DNA of 64,000 nt. Source: Ectorhizobium quercum. Its GTDB lineage: Bacteria > Pseudomonadota > Alphaproteobacteria > Rhizobiales > Rhizobiaceae. The notes beneath the pieces are model-generated. The model ran no database searches, had not been told where the DNA came from, and saw only the letters and a program-made list of their open reading frames with translations. Numbering within the stretch: the stretch's first letter is position 1; the number at the start of each line of letters is the position of its first letter. The translations under genes and the position numbers were made by a program. The DNA lies in assembly GCF_026552795.1 (NCBI RefSeq), contig NZ_JANFPI010000001.1, forward strand, positions 868,001-932,000. The letters run 5' to 3'. Of the stretch, positions 53,517 to 64,000 are shown one piece after another.

Positions 53517-54533
53517 ATGACTCAAATATCCATTCACGACGATCTCCGTTCCACATCCTGGGGGGCCATCTTTGCCGGGACGGCTACGGTCATCGCCGTT
53601 TTCTTCACACTGTCGCTTCTGGCAACATCTCTGGGGCTGGGGATGGTGGATGCGCAGTCTGGCAGTCCCCTTGAAGGTGTCGGAACGACGTTTGGAATAT
53701 CTGCCGCGATAACGTTGCTTCTTAGCCTCGTTGCCGGTGGATTCGTCGCAGGCAGGTTGGCCGGGACCAGCGGTTTCACACATGGCTTTCTAACCTGGGC
53801 CGTAAGCCTGATCCTCGCCGTCCTGTTCGGTATGGTGACAATCTCGGGCGCGGCGCGGACATCGGTCAGTGCGCTCGGGTCGGTCGCTTCGGGTGCGGGG
53901 GCAGTGGCCGGTGCGACAGGCAATGCGGCAGGCTCGGCCGTCAGTTCGATTGCCGGTGCCGTCGATGAAGACCTCATCGGTAACTTCGACATCAGCCAGA
54001 CCCGAAACGATCTTCGGACCACGCTGCGCAATACCCAGATTGATGCGCTTCAGCCCGAGCGCCTCGAGCCGGTCATCGCCGCCGCACGCGACGACGTCGC
54101 GGCCGCGGCCCGGGAGATTGCATTTAATCCCGGCGACTTTTCCCGGATTGCCCAGGAGCTTGGAGAGCGGCTGAAAGAACGTGCCGATAGCGTCGCAGGC
54201 GATATCGACCGCAACGAGATCGTAACCGCGCTCACCAACACGGGAATGACGCAGCCGGAAGCCGAGCAGGCTGCGGACCGGGCCATTGCGACATATAGCA
54301 ACGCCCGCGACGCGATAACGGAACGGATCAATAACGCGAATGAACTGATTGAAAAGGGACGCCAGCGGCTCGCCGCTCTTGAAGAGGAAGCGCGCCGTCA
54401 GGCCGATGCGGCGGCATCTGCCGCGTCCGCTGCCGCGCTTTGGGCATTTGTTGCCGCTCTGGTCGGCGCATTGGCAGCCTCGCTCGCAGGACTCGGAGGA
54501 GCCCGGTCCCGCGATCGCTACCATTTCGAATAG
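53517..54533 (+). CDS. Hypothetical membrane protein with coiled-coil domain
   Basis: 338 residues. Hydrophobic segments are seen at residues 16-42, 58-75, 85-105 and at the C-terminus (AALWAFVAALVGALAASLAGL). Between them is a long Ala/Glu/Arg-rich helical region (RQRLAALEEEARRQADAAAS). Gly/Ala-rich segments such as GSVASGAGAVAGATGNAAGS are also present. The architecture, with N- and C-terminal membrane parts and a helical middle, is shared by rhizobial proteins of unknown function. ATG at 53517, preceded by GAGGGA. No partner evident; followed by a long perfect hairpin. Confidence 0.75.
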   Translation: MTQISIHDDLRSTSWGAIFAGTATVIAVFFTLSLLATSLGLGMVDAQSGSPLEGVGTTFGISAAITLLLSLVAGGFVAGRLAGTSGFTHGFLTWAVSLILAVLFGMVTISGAARTSVSALGSVASGAGAVAGATGNAAGSAVSSIAGAVDEDLIGNFDISQTRNDLRTTLRNTQIDALQPERLEPVIAAARDDVAAAAREIAFNPGDFSRIAQELGERLKERADSVAGDIDRNEIVTALTNTGMTQPEAEQAADRAIATYSNARDAITERINNANELIEKGRQRLAALEEEARRQADAAASAASAAALWAFVAALVGALAASLAGLGGARSRDRYHFE

Positions 54534-54578
54534 TCGTTCGCACAATTCGAACGGGACGGGCCGGGTTCGTTTCGGCCA

Positions 54579-54615
54579 AGTGCATGGGGCGCGGTAAAAC
54601 CGCGCCCCATGCACT
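54579..54615. terminator. Long perfect hairpin between convergent genes
   Basis: AGTGCATGGGGCGCGGT and ACCGCGCCCCATGCACT form a perfect 17-bp stem around AAA. It ends 3 bp before the stop of the hydrolase on the other strand and 46 bp after the membrane-protein gene, so a bidirectional terminator is likely. Confidence 0.65.
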
Positions 54616-54618
54616 GCC

Positions 54619-55398
54619 TCAGTTCCGGTTCAGGAAGGTCTGCAACGCCCATAAAAGAATGGCGGGTTGGTCGTCCTGGGCGGAATGATCGGCGAACGGC
54701 AGGTTGAGGAAGACGGTGTTCGGGACGCGCTCGACCAGTTCGAGCGCATTTTCGCGCGACACCAGCCGGTCCTCGTCGCCCCTGACGGCCAGCAGCGGGC
54801 AGGCGATGGCGCGCACCGTCTCGCCGGGATAGCCGTCGGGTCCGTCATCCAGCCAGAGCGCGGTAATGGTGCGGGTCAGGCGTTCGAAATCGGGTTCCGG
54901 GTTCAGCCGCAGGTAAGCCTCGCAGCTCTCCGGGAACATGGCCTGCCAGCTTTCCGCGGTCACATCCGCATAAAGTGCGCGTGCCGGGTCGTCGGCGCCG
55001 AGCGCCCAGTGCGCGCCGATCGTGACGACCCTGCGCGGCGTCACGTCTCCATTCGCGGCCAGCCGCAGCGCGGTGATGCCGCCGTCGCTGAAGCCGACGA
55101 TGCCGGCCGTTTCAACGCCGAGATGGCGGATGACGACCACGGCGTCCTTTTCGAGGCGGGCATAGGTGAGGGGCTCCCGTCCCAGCGTCGATTTCCCCTG
55201 GCCGCGGCTGTCGATGCCGATGAGGCGATACGTGTCGGCAAGCCCGGGCAGGATGGGATTGAAATCCTCGATGCTGCCGAGCCCGCCATGCAGCAGAACC
55301 AGCGGCTCTCCCGCCTCGTTGCCCCGGACTTCGTAATAGATCCGCGCGTCGCCGATATCGAGATACCGGCCGCTTTCATGGCTGAATAAAGCTGTCAT
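54619..55398 (-). CDS. Alpha/beta hydrolase
   Basis: 259 residues from the ATG at 55398 (MTALFSHESGRYLDIGD); an earlier in-frame ATG adds 12 residues. LLHGGLGSIEDF is the oxyanion-hole region and GFSDGGITALRL carries an Asp in place of the usual nucleophilic Ser, GFSDGG instead of GxSxG, with the Ser at position 2 of the motif (FS). Late histidine is in PFADHSAQ. Lipase/esterase or haloalkane-type activity; substrate unknown. Divergent from the groEL end. Confidence 0.85.
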   Translation of the reverse strand: MTALFSHESGRYLDIGDARIYYEVRGNEAGEPLVLLHGGLGSIEDFNPILPGLADTYRLIGIDSRGQGKSTLGREPLTYARLEKDAVVVIRHLGVETAGIVGFSDGGITALRLAANGDVTPRRVVTIGAHWALGADDPARALYADVTAESWQAMFPESCEAYLRLNPEPDFERLTRTITALWLDDGPDGYPGETVRAIACPLLAVRGDEDRLVSRENALELVERVPNTVFLNLPFADHSAQDDQPAILLWALQTFLNRN

Positions 55399-55542
55399 CG
55401 TCAAAATCCCCGCGATTCCCTTCCATCCGACCATGCCATTGTTGCAGGGATTCCGCGCGGAAAAGTGATGGCGGCAAAGAAAGCGGCAAAGAAAAAGGGC
55501 GACCCGAAGGCCGCCCTTTCGTATTTCCGGGACGAGGACGTC

Positions 55543-57237
<1,695 letters not shown>

Positions 57238-57253
57238 TCAGCGAAGCCGGCAA

Positions 57254-57550
57254 TCAGCCGATGATGCCGAGAATGTCGGATTCCTTCATGATCAGAAGGT
57301 CTTCGCCGTTCACCTTGACTTCGGTGCCGGACCACTTGCCGAACAGCACGCGGTCGCCGGCCTTGACGTCGAGCGCAACGACCTTGCCGCTGTCATCACG
57401 GGCGCCGGTGCCGACGGCGACGACTTCGCCTTCCTGCGGCTTTTCCTTGGCGGTGTCCGGAATGATGATGCCGCCCTTGGTCTTTTCTTCGGACTCAACG
57501 CGACGAACGACGACGCGATCGTGAAGGGGGCGGAAGTTGGTGCTTGCCAT
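57254..57550 (-). CDS. groES: 10-kDa co-chaperonin GroES
   Basis: 98 residues; forms the lid of the GroEL chamber. Starts [19 protein letters not shown] and contains the mobile loop [17 protein letters not shown]. First gene of the groESL operon on the minus strand, with a CIRCE element and a promoter-like pair upstream. Confidence 0.97.
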   Translation of the reverse strand: MASTNFRPLHDRVVVRRVESEEKTKGGIIIPDTAKEKPQEGEVVAVGTGARDDSGKVVALDVKAGDRVLFGKWSGTEVKVNGEDLLIMKESDILGIIG

Positions 57551-57609
57551 TGTCTAATCCCTCGATCAAATGACACATGACGGCCTTGATGGCGCGTCGT
57601 GAATTTGCG

Positions 57610-57636
57610 TTAGCACTCTCTTTTTGTGAGTGCTAG
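57610..57636. promoter_or_regulatory. CIRCE element (HrcA operator)
   Basis: TTAGCACTC-N9-GAGTGCTAG, matching the CIRCE consensus in 17 of 18 arm positions (final A replaced by G). It lies 60 bp upstream of the groES start, between promoter and gene, the usual site of HrcA repression of groESL. Confidence 0.93.
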
Positions 57637-57644
57637 CAGCGACG

Positions 57645-57673
57645 AGATAAGCAGGCCTCATCGAGGAGTCAAG
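57645..57673 (-). promoter_or_regulatory. groESL promoter
   Basis: On the minus strand CTTGAC (57668-57673) is followed after 16 bp by CTTATCT (57645-57651), close to the alphaproteobacterial consensus CTTGAC-N17-CTATAT. It lies just upstream of CIRCE. Confidence 0.65.
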
Positions 57674-57848
57674 GACGGGGCCTGCAAAAAATCCGCAAAA
57701 TGGCGACGGCGTCTGGGGCGCCTTTGCGCAGCTCTCCGGCAGGGCCGTTTCGCCCGGGCGCTTTTTTGGCGGCGGGGCGGGGAAACTTCTTGCCACGCGC
57801 CGTTTCCTTTGCAATGTCACCCTGACGAAATGGAAGGGAACGAAGGAT

Positions 57849-58697
57849 ATGGCCGCTCTCATTGACGCTTTTCAGGATATCGTCGCGGATTATGACGTCA
57901 TCCTCTGCGATGTCTGGGGCGTTCTGCACAACGGCGTCACGCCCTTCATGCCGGCCTCGCACGCGCTTGCGGCCGCCCGCAAGGCCGGCCGCACCGTGGT
58001 GCTCATCACCAATTCGCCGCGTCCGCGCCCCGGCGTCATCGCCCAGCTCGATGCGATCGGCGTTCCGGCCGCGGCCTACGACCGGATCGTCACCTCCGGC
58101 GACGTGACGCGCGATCTGATCGCTGCCGGGCCGAAAAGGATATTCCTGCTCGGTCCCGAGCGCGATCTGCCGCTGGTCGAGGGACTGGACGTCGATCTCG
58201 TGTCCGCCGGCGAGGCCGAATCGCTGGTCTGCACCGGCCTTTTCGACGACGAGACGGAAACGCCGGAAGACTATCGCGACATGCTGCTGGCCATGCGCGA
58301 CCGCAATGTGCCGATGATCTGCGCCAATCCCGACCTGATCGTCGAGCGCGGCGACCGTCTCATCCCCTGCGCCGGCGCGCTGGCCGTCTATTACGAGCAG
58401 CTCGGCGGGACGACGCGCGTCGCCGGCAAGCCGCACCGGCCGATCTACGACGCCGCGCTTGCGGCGGCCCGCGAACTGCGCGGCGATGTCGATCCGGCCC
58501 GCATCCTCGCCATCGGCGACGGCCTGCCCACCGATGTGCGCGGCGCGCTCGATTACGGCCTCGATCTCCTTTATATCGGCGGCGGCATCCATGCGGCGGA
58601 ATACACCGTCAACGGCGTGATGGACGACGCGCTGGTCAACGACTGGCTGAAGCGCGAAAACGCCGCGCCGAAATACTGGATGCCGAAACTGGCCTGA
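57849..58697 (+). CDS. HAD-superfamily phosphatase, TIGR01459-type
   Basis: 282 residues. Motif I is DVILCDVWGVLHNG, then NSPRPRPGV, and motif IV GDGLPTDVRGA. The TIGR01459 group is found in alphaproteobacteria next to groESL and ribF and resembles NagD-type sugar phosphatases. Substrate unknown. ATG at 57849 with GAAGGA upstream. It is followed by ribF after 10 bp, so the two are likely co-transcribed; flavin metabolism is possible by context only. Confidence 0.88.
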   Translation: MAALIDAFQDIVADYDVILCDVWGVLHNGVTPFMPASHALAAARKAGRTVVLITNSPRPRPGVIAQLDAIGVPAAAYDRIVTSGDVTRDLIAAGPKRIFLLGPERDLPLVEGLDVDLVSAGEAESLVCTGLFDDETETPEDYRDMLLAMRDRNVPMICANPDLIVERGDRLIPCAGALAVYYEQLGGTTRVAGKPHRPIYDAALAAARELRGDVDPARILAIGDGLPTDVRGALDYGLDLLYIGGGIHAAEYTVNGVMDDALVNDWLKRENAAPKYWMPKLA

Positions 58698-58707
58698 GAC
58701 CGATCCG

Positions 58708-59688
58708 ATGACCGTCTTCCATCGCAACGAGAAAAAGCACCCTCTGGCGGACAATCTGCGCGGCGGCGTCATTGCCGTCGGCAATTTCGACGGCGTGCAT
58801 CGCGGCCACATGAGCGTGCTCGGCAGGGCGCTGGAACTGTCCGCCGCCCACCGCCGGCCGGCGCTGGTGCTGACCTTCGAGCCGCATCCGCGCACGGTCT
58901 TCAATCCCGACAGGCCGGTCTTCCGGCTGACCCCGGCGCATGTGAAGGCGCGTCTTCTCGAGGCGGCCGGCTTCCACTCGGTGGTGGAATATCCCTTCGA
59001 CCGCGAATTCGCCTCCCGCTCGGCGGAGGATTTCGTTTCGTCCGTGCTGGTCGACTGGCTGGGGGCGGCGGAAGTCGTCACCGGCTTCGACTTCCATTTC
59101 GGCAAGGGCCGCGAAGGCGGCCCGGCCTTCCTGATGGAAGCCGGAAAACGCTACGGTTTCGGCGTGACGCTGGTCGACGCCTTCCGCGACGAGGGGGCCG
59201 AGGTCGTCTCGTCGAGCCGCATCCGCGCCTGCCTTTCGGAAGGCCGGGTGGAGGAGGCCGCCGGCCTGCTCGGCTATCGTTATACGGTCGAGGCGGAGGT
59301 CATCGGCGGCCAGAAGCTCGGCCGCACGCTGGGCTTTCCCACCGCCAACATGGCGCTTCCGCCGGAAACGGTGCTGAAACCCGGTATCTATGCGGTGCGC
59401 CTGCGCCGTGCCAACGGCGATCTGCACGATGGCGTGGCAAGCTTCGGCCATCGCCCGACGGTGACGGAAAACGGCGCTGCGCTGCTGGAAACCTTCGTTT
59501 TCGATTTTTCCGGCGATCTTTACGGCGAAACCTGTTCCGTCTCGTTTTTCGGGCATCTGCGCGACGAACTGAAATTCGACGGTCTGGAGCCGCTGGTGGC
59601 GCAGATGAACCGGGATTGCGAGGAAGCGCGCGCCCTGCTGGCGGGCGTCAGGCCGCTCGGCCGGCTGGACGCGCTGATCGCATTTTAA
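58708..59688 (+). CDS. ribF: Bifunctional riboflavin kinase / FAD synthetase
   Basis: 326 residues. N-terminal FAD synthetase (adenylyltransferase) with VGNFDGVHRGHMSVL and SSSRIRACLSEGRVEEAA; C-terminal riboflavin kinase with KLGRTLGFPTANM. It converts riboflavin to FMN and then to FAD. Start ATG 58708, 10 bp after the HAD gene. Normal length. Confidence 0.96.
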   Translation: MTVFHRNEKKHPLADNLRGGVIAVGNFDGVHRGHMSVLGRALELSAAHRRPALVLTFEPHPRTVFNPDRPVFRLTPAHVKARLLEAAGFHSVVEYPFDREFASRSAEDFVSSVLVDWLGAAEVVTGFDFHFGKGREGGPAFLMEAGKRYGFGVTLVDAFRDEGAEVVSSSRIRACLSEGRVEEAAGLLGYRYTVEAEVIGGQKLGRTLGFPTANMALPPETVLKPGIYAVRLRRANGDLHDGVASFGHRPTVTENGAALLETFVFDFSGDLYGETCSVSFFGHLRDELKFDGLEPLVAQMNRDCEEARALLAGVRPLGRLDALIAF

Positions 59689-59813
59689 CCAAACCGGATT
59701 TTTTCTGTGCTTTATTCGAAATTGACTTTGGCGCGGGCCAGGGCGTTCAATCTTTGTTGGCGCTTTTCTGATTGTTTGCCTCGCATCCGCAATATTGCAG
59801 GTGCGAGAGCTTG

Positions 59814-61022
59814 ATGCTGGAACTGAAGACTGTCTTTCTCTATTCTGCGGCGATCAATTATTGTACCGTCGCAGCCGTCACGATCGGCTGGTTCCGCAGC
59901 GAGGGCCGCAGCGACATGAGGTTCTGGCTGCTGGCAGCCTGGCTCATGGTCGTCGGCAACGCCATCATGGCGCTCAGCAACACCCTGTCCTATCACGCCG
60001 CCGGCTATATCGGCGGTTTCGTCCACATGGCCTCGATGGGCTGCCTTCTGCTCGGCTTCAAGGCCTTCTTCGGCCTTCCCTATCACTGGTCGGAGGCGAT
60101 CGCAGTTCCGTTGGCGACCAGCGGCGCCATCGTCCTGTCCATGTTCGTCACCGGCGGTGCGGCCGACGGCGTATGGCTGATCTATTTCGGTTCCGGCGCC
60201 AACCTGCTGATGACGTCGCTCGTCGTCTGGCGCGGCAAGCAGGGCGAAGTGCTGCCCTCGCGTATGCTGGCCATCGTCATCACGGCGATCTACGCGCTCG
60301 GCAACCTCTGCATTGCGCCCTTCGCCTATTTCTTCCCGCTCGGCTTCGTCGATGGCGTTCCGCAGGCCACGTGGCTGGAGGTCTGCGCGATCCCGCTGGT
60401 CATCTGCAATGTCGCGACCTACGTGGTCGTGCTCGTCCTCAAGCTGGAAAGGGCGACCGAGCGCCAGCGATACCTCGCGACCCGCGATATGCTGACCGGC
60501 GTCCTGAACCGCCGCGCCTTCTACGAGGCGGTGGCCGGTCTGGCCGATCGCGACGGCTCGATGGCCGTGATCGACCTCGATCATTTCAAGGCGATCAACG
60601 ATGCGCACGGCCATCGGGGCGGCGACGATGCGCTGCGGGCCTTCGCCCGCTGCACGCAGGCCACGCTGCCGGAGACGGCGGTGTTCGGCAGAACCGGGGG
60701 CGAGGAGTTCGCGATCTGCCTGCCCGACTTCGATCCGGCCGCGACGCAGGGCCTGCTCGAGCGTCTGCGGAAAAATGTCGAGCGGATGGAGGTTGTCTCG
60801 CCGCGGGGCGGCGGCCTCATCCCCGTCACGATCTCCTGCGGCCACAGCGCCTTCAGGGCGGGCAACTGGGTCATGGACCAGACTATCGCCGAGGCCGACA
60901 GCGCGCTCTACCAGGCCAAGAACGGCGGCCGCAACCGCGTCGAGGGCTACGCGCCGGCGGCCTGGCTGCAACGCTGCATCGAGGACACGCTGGCGGCGCT
61001 CGGGGCGGCCACGCGGCGGTGA
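59814..61022 (+). CDS. Diguanylate cyclase (GGDEF)
   Basis: 402 residues from the ATG at 59814; an upstream start adds 14 residues. About six membrane segments in residues 1-215 (FLLAAWLMVVGNAIMAL-like helices), then a GGDEF domain: DMLTGVLNRRAF, VIDLDHFKAINDAHGH and the signature RTGGEEFAI (GGEEF). It would make cyclic-di-GMP from GTP. An inhibitory I-site RxxD four residues before GGEEF is not obvious. The membrane region may be a sensor. It lies between ribF and ileS. Confidence 0.93.
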   Translation: MLELKTVFLYSAAINYCTVAAVTIGWFRSEGRSDMRFWLLAAWLMVVGNAIMALSNTLSYHAAGYIGGFVHMASMGCLLLGFKAFFGLPYHWSEAIAVPLATSGAIVLSMFVTGGAADGVWLIYFGSGANLLMTSLVVWRGKQGEVLPSRMLAIVITAIYALGNLCIAPFAYFFPLGFVDGVPQATWLEVCAIPLVICNVATYVVVLVLKLERATERQRYLATRDMLTGVLNRRAFYEAVAGLADRDGSMAVIDLDHFKAINDAHGHRGGDDALRAFARCTQATLPETAVFGRTGGEEFAICLPDFDPAATQGLLERLRKNVERMEVVSPRGGGLIPVTISCGHSAFRAGNWVMDQTIAEADSALYQAKNGGRNRVEGYAPAAWLQRCIEDTLAALGAATRR

Positions 61023-61283
61023 GAACCCGCCGGGCGCCGCGCAGCATTTCCTTGCCGCGCCCCCTTCCTTTTTGCGGCGAAAACACATAAACAACCGCAA
61101 CCATGACCCGATACCGGTTGATGATCACGTCCCGAATTATGGGCCCGGCCTTCTGAGGCGACTTCCGCAAGGTCGTCCGAAGGTCCGGGATTTTCGCGCT
61201 GCCCGAGGCTGCGCATCGAGATTTTCACGCATTCCGTATTCCGGGCGGCTGGATGGCCAGCGCCCTATCCGATTGGCAAGACC

Positions 61284-64000
61284 ATGACCGACGCCCCTGA
61301 AAAGAAAGACTATTCCTCCACCCTTTACCTGCCGCAGACGGATTTTCCGATGCGCGCCGGCCTGCCGCAGAAGGAGCCGCAGACGGTGGCCCGCTGGCAG
61401 GAGATCGACCTTTACAGAAAGCTGCGCGAGAACGCGCAGGGCCGCGTCAAGTTCGTGCTGCATGACGGCCCGCCCTATGCCAACGGCCACATCCATATCG
61501 GCCACGCGCTGAACAAGATCCTCAAGGACGTCATCACCCGCTCGTTCCAGATGCGCGGCCGCGACGCCAACTACGTCCCGGGCTGGGACTGCCACGGCCT
61601 GCCGATCGAATGGAAGATCGAGGAAAAATACCGCGAGAAGGGCAAGAACAAGGACGAGGTTCCGGTCAACGAATTCCGTCAGGAATGCCGCGACTTCGCC
61701 GCCCACTGGATCGGCGTGCAGGCGCAAGAGTTCAAGCGGCTCGGCATCGAGGGCGATTTCGACAATCCCTACACGACGATGGCCTTCCACGCGGAAGCGC
61801 GCATCGCCGGCGAACTGCTGAAGATCGCCAGCTCCGGCCAGCTCTATCGCGGCTCCAAGCCGGTCATGTGGTCCGTCGTCGAGCGCACGGCGCTGGCCGA
61901 GGCCGAGGTGGAATATCATGACGTCGAGAGCGACACGATCTGGGTGAAGTTCCCGGTCACGCAAGGCCCGGACGATCTCAAGGGCAACTATGTCGTCATC
62001 TGGACAACCACGCCCTGGACCATCCCCGGCAACCGCGCCATCGCCTTTTCGTCGCGCTATCCCTACGGCCTCTACGAGGTCGAGAGCGCCGTCAACGATT
62101 TCGGCCCGCAGCCGGGCGAGAAGCTGATCTTCGCCACCCGCCTTGCCGACGAATGCGCCGCCAAGGCCAAGGTGACGCTGAAATTCCTCCGTGATGTCGA
62201 TCCGGCGGAACTGTCCTCGCTCGTCACCGCCCATCCGCTCGCCACCCTCGGCTACGATTTCCCCGTGCCGTTGCTCGATGGCGACCATGTGACCGACGAT
62301 GCCGGCACGGGCTTCGTCCACACCGCGCCGGGCCACGGCCGCGAGGACTTCGATGCGTGGATGGATGCCGCGCCGAAGCTGCGCGCCGCCGGCATCGACA
62401 CGAAGATCCCCTTCACCGTCGACGATGCCGGCTTCTACACCAAGGATGCGCCCGGCTTCGACGGCGCGCGTGTCATGGACGACAACGGCAAGAAGGGCGA
62501 TGCCAACGAGCGGGTGATCAAGGCGCTGATCGCCGAGAACCACCTGTTCGCCCGCGGCCGCCTCAAGCACAGCTATCCGCATAGCTGGCGCTCGAAGAAG
62601 CCGGTCATCTTCCGCAACACGCCGCAATGGTTCGTCTACATGGACAAGGAGCTTGGCGACGGCACGACGCTGCGCTCGCGCGCTCTGAAAGCCATCGACG
62701 AAACGCGCTTCGTGCCCGCCGCCGGCCAGAACCGCCTGCGCACCATGATCGAGACGCGGCCCGACTGGGTTCTCTCGCGCCAGCGCGCCTGGGGCGTTCC
62801 GATCGCCGTCTTCGTCGACGACAACGGCGAAATCCTCGTGGACGAGGCCGTCAACGCCCGCATCCTCGACGCCTTCGAGGCCGAGGGGGCCGATGCCTGG
62901 TTCGCCGATGGCGCACGCGAGCGCTTCCTTGGAAGCCGCGCCAACGAAGACTGGAAGCAGGTTCGCGACATTCTCGACGTGTGGTTCGATTCGGGCTCCA
63001 CGCATTCCTTCACGCTGGAGGACCGCCCGGACCTCAAGTGGCCGGCCGACGTCTATCTCGAAGGGTCCGACCAGCATCGCGGCTGGTTCCATTCCTCCCT
63101 GCTCGAAAGCGCGGCCACGCGCGGCCGCGCGCCCTACGATGCCGTCATCACGCACGGTTTCACGATGGACGAGAAGGGCGAGAAGATGTCGAAGTCCAAG
63201 GGCAACGTCGTGTCGCCCCAGGACGTGATGAAGGAATCGGGCGCCGACATCCTGCGCCTGTGGGTCATGACCACGGATTACTGGGAAGACCAGCGTCTGG
63301 GCAAGACGATCATCCAGACCAACATCGACGCCTATCGCAAGCTGCGCAACACGATCCGCTGGATGCTCGGCACGCTGGCGCACGACAGGGGCGAGGACAT
63401 CGCCCATGCCGATCTGCCGGAACTCGAAAGGCTCATCCTGCATCGTCTGGCCGAACTGGACGTGCTGGTGCGCGAGGGCTACGACGCGTTCGACTTCAAG
63501 AGGATCGCCCGCGCGCTGATCGACTTCTCGAATGTCGAGCTGTCTGCCTTCTACTTCGATATCCGCAAGGATGCGCTTTATTGTGACGCGCCGTCGTCGC
63601 TGAAGCGGCGCTCGGCGCTGTTCGTCATCCGCAAGCTGTTCGAAAGCCTCGTCACCTGGCTTGCGCCGATGATCCCGTTCACCACGGAGGAAGCGTGGCT
63701 GTCGCGCCATCCGGATGCGGTTTCGGTCCACCTGGAGCAGTTCCCGGCCATTCCGTCCGAATGGCTGGACCCGGCGCTGGCCGAAAAGTGGGAAAAGATC
63801 CGCAAGGTCCGCTCGGTCGTCACCGGCGCGCTCGAGATCGAGCGCAAGGACAAGCGCATCGGCTCCTCGCTGGAGGCCGCGCCGGTCGTCCATGTCGCCG
63901 ACAAGGCGCTTCTGGCCGCGCTGGAGGGTCAGGACTTCGCGGAAATCTGCATCACCTCGGCAATCGCCGTGACCGGCGACGAAGGCCCGGCGGACGCCTT
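61284..64000 (+). CDS. ileS: Isoleucyl-tRNA synthetase, 3' end beyond the window
   Basis: 905 complete codons are visible; the gene runs off the end, and full-length IleS is about 970 residues here. Class I aminoacyl-tRNA synthetase: the HIGH motif is in [15 protein letters not shown] and the KMSKS motif is in [20 protein letters not shown] and [15 protein letters not shown] mark the editing domain entrance. ATG at 61284. The 260 bp upstream hold no gene; no T-box was seen. It charges tRNA-Ile. Confidence 0.97.
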   Translation, partial: MTDAPEKKDYSSTLYLPQTDFPMRAGLPQKEPQTVARWQEIDLYRKLRENAQGRVKFVLHDGPPYANGHIHIGHALNKILKDVITRSFQMRGRDANYVPGWDCHGLPIEWKIEEKYREKGKNKDEVPVNEFRQECRDFAAHWIGVQAQEFKRLGIEGDFDNPYTTMAFHAEARIAGELLKIASSGQLYRGSKPVMWSVVERTALAEAEVEYHDVESDTIWVKFPVTQGPDDLKGNYVVIWTTTPWTIPGNRAIAFSSRYPYGLYEVESAVNDFGPQPGEKLIFATRLADECAAKAKVTLKFLRDVDPAELSSLVTAHPLATLGYDFPVPLLDGDHVTDDAGTGFVHTAPGHGREDFDAWMDAAPKLRAAGIDTKIPFTVDDAGFYTKDAPGFDGARVMDDNGKKGDANERVIKALIAENHLFARGRLKHSYPHSWRSKKPVIFRNTPQWFVYMDKELGDGTTLRSRALKAIDETRFVPAAGQNRLRTMIETRPDWVLSRQRAWGVPIAVFVDDNGEILVDEAVNARILDAFEAEGADAWFADGARERFLGSRANEDWKQVRDILDVWFDSGSTHSFTLEDRPDLKWPADVYLEGSDQHRGWFHSSLLESAATRGRAPYDAVITHGFTMDEKGEKMSKSKGNVVSPQDVMKESGADILRLWVMTTDYWEDQRLGKTIIQTNIDAYRKLRNTIRWMLGTLAHDRGEDIAHADLPELERLILHRLAELDVLVREGYDAFDFKRIARALIDFSNVELSAFYFDIRKDALYCDAPSSLKRRSALFVIRKLFESLVTWLAPMIPFTTEEAWLSRHPDAVSVHLEQFPAIPSEWLDPALAEKWEKIRKVRSVVTGALEIERKDKRIGSSLEAAPVVHVADKALLAALEGQDFAEICITSAIAVTGDEGPADA

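Noticed and set aside
61137..63893. Long leftward open frame of about 918 codons across ileS
   Set aside because: It lies antisense to a clear isoleucyl-tRNA synthetase; high GC content and codon bias create long antisense frames. No family features in it.

Overview
The window is a 64 kb piece of a GC-rich alphaproteobacterial chromosome, most likely from the family Rhizobiaceae (Rhizobium, Agrobacterium, Shinella or a close relative). The main reasons are the gene order hisS-hisZ-hisG / doxX / groEL-groES (CIRCE) / HAD phosphatase / ribF / ileS, the short-form HisG with HisZ, a plant-type glutamate-cysteine ligase, a DUF1127 protein beside a LysR regulator, and two families of palindromic intergenic repeats of the kind known from rhizobia. 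No rRNA gene, CRISPR array or insertion sequence is visible. One tRNA gene, tRNA-Gln(CTG), is present.

Layout. (1) 1-4375: leftward msrB-dipZ-msrA operon, which looks like an extracytoplasmic methionine-sulfoxide repair unit with its own membrane electron-transfer protein, then a LysE-type exporter. (2) 4376-21617: a mobile genomic island of about 17.2 kb in the 3' end of tRNA-Gln. It is bounded by a 17-bp direct repeat, carries a tyrosine integrase next to the tRNA, and has a pair of TGTGGGGGT sites spaced 13 bp apart near each end. It carries a possible replication or DNA-binding protein, a three-gene mobilization operon with a MobV-like HUH relaxase, two hairpin-dense noncoding regions on either side of that operon, an orphan cytosine methyltransferase, a LuxR-type regulator, a serine recombinase, an EcoRII-like methylase-Vsr-endonuclease cassette, and about ten genes of unknown function, including a four-gene translationally coupled operon. 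(3) 21618-31500: ppx/gppA, rlmE, an MFS exporter, a Tat-exported metallo-beta-lactamase-fold hydrolase, guaB, a membrane protein, adhA and a LysR regulator. (4) 31600-38100: DUF1127, folC, gshA, rsmE, a phosphate transporter and a Nudix hydrolase. (5) 38200-43550: a LysR regulator divergent from the glycolate oxidase genes glcDEF. (6) 43600-48730: two L,D-transpeptidases, tag, a HAD hydrolase, a DUF305 protein, a His-rich exported protein and a Rossmann-like unknown. (7) 48930-64000: hisS-hisZ-hisG, doxX, a membrane protein, an alpha/beta hydrolase, groESL, a HAD phosphatase, ribF, a GGDEF cyclase and the 5' part of ileS, which runs off the window.

How it works together. The chromosomal parts are housekeeping: nucleotide, folate, glutathione, histidine and flavin synthesis, translation, proteostasis and glycolate oxidation. 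Novelty is concentrated in the island, whose integrase, attachment sites, relaxase and possible origin regions suggest an integrative mobilizable element stabilized or protected by a restriction-modification cassette. The two hairpin-dense noncoding regions and the operons of unknown genes deserve most attention. The palindromic repeats outside the island sit either between convergent genes (family 1, three copies) or at convergent and intra-operon positions (family 2, three copies, two of them inside glc and his operons).
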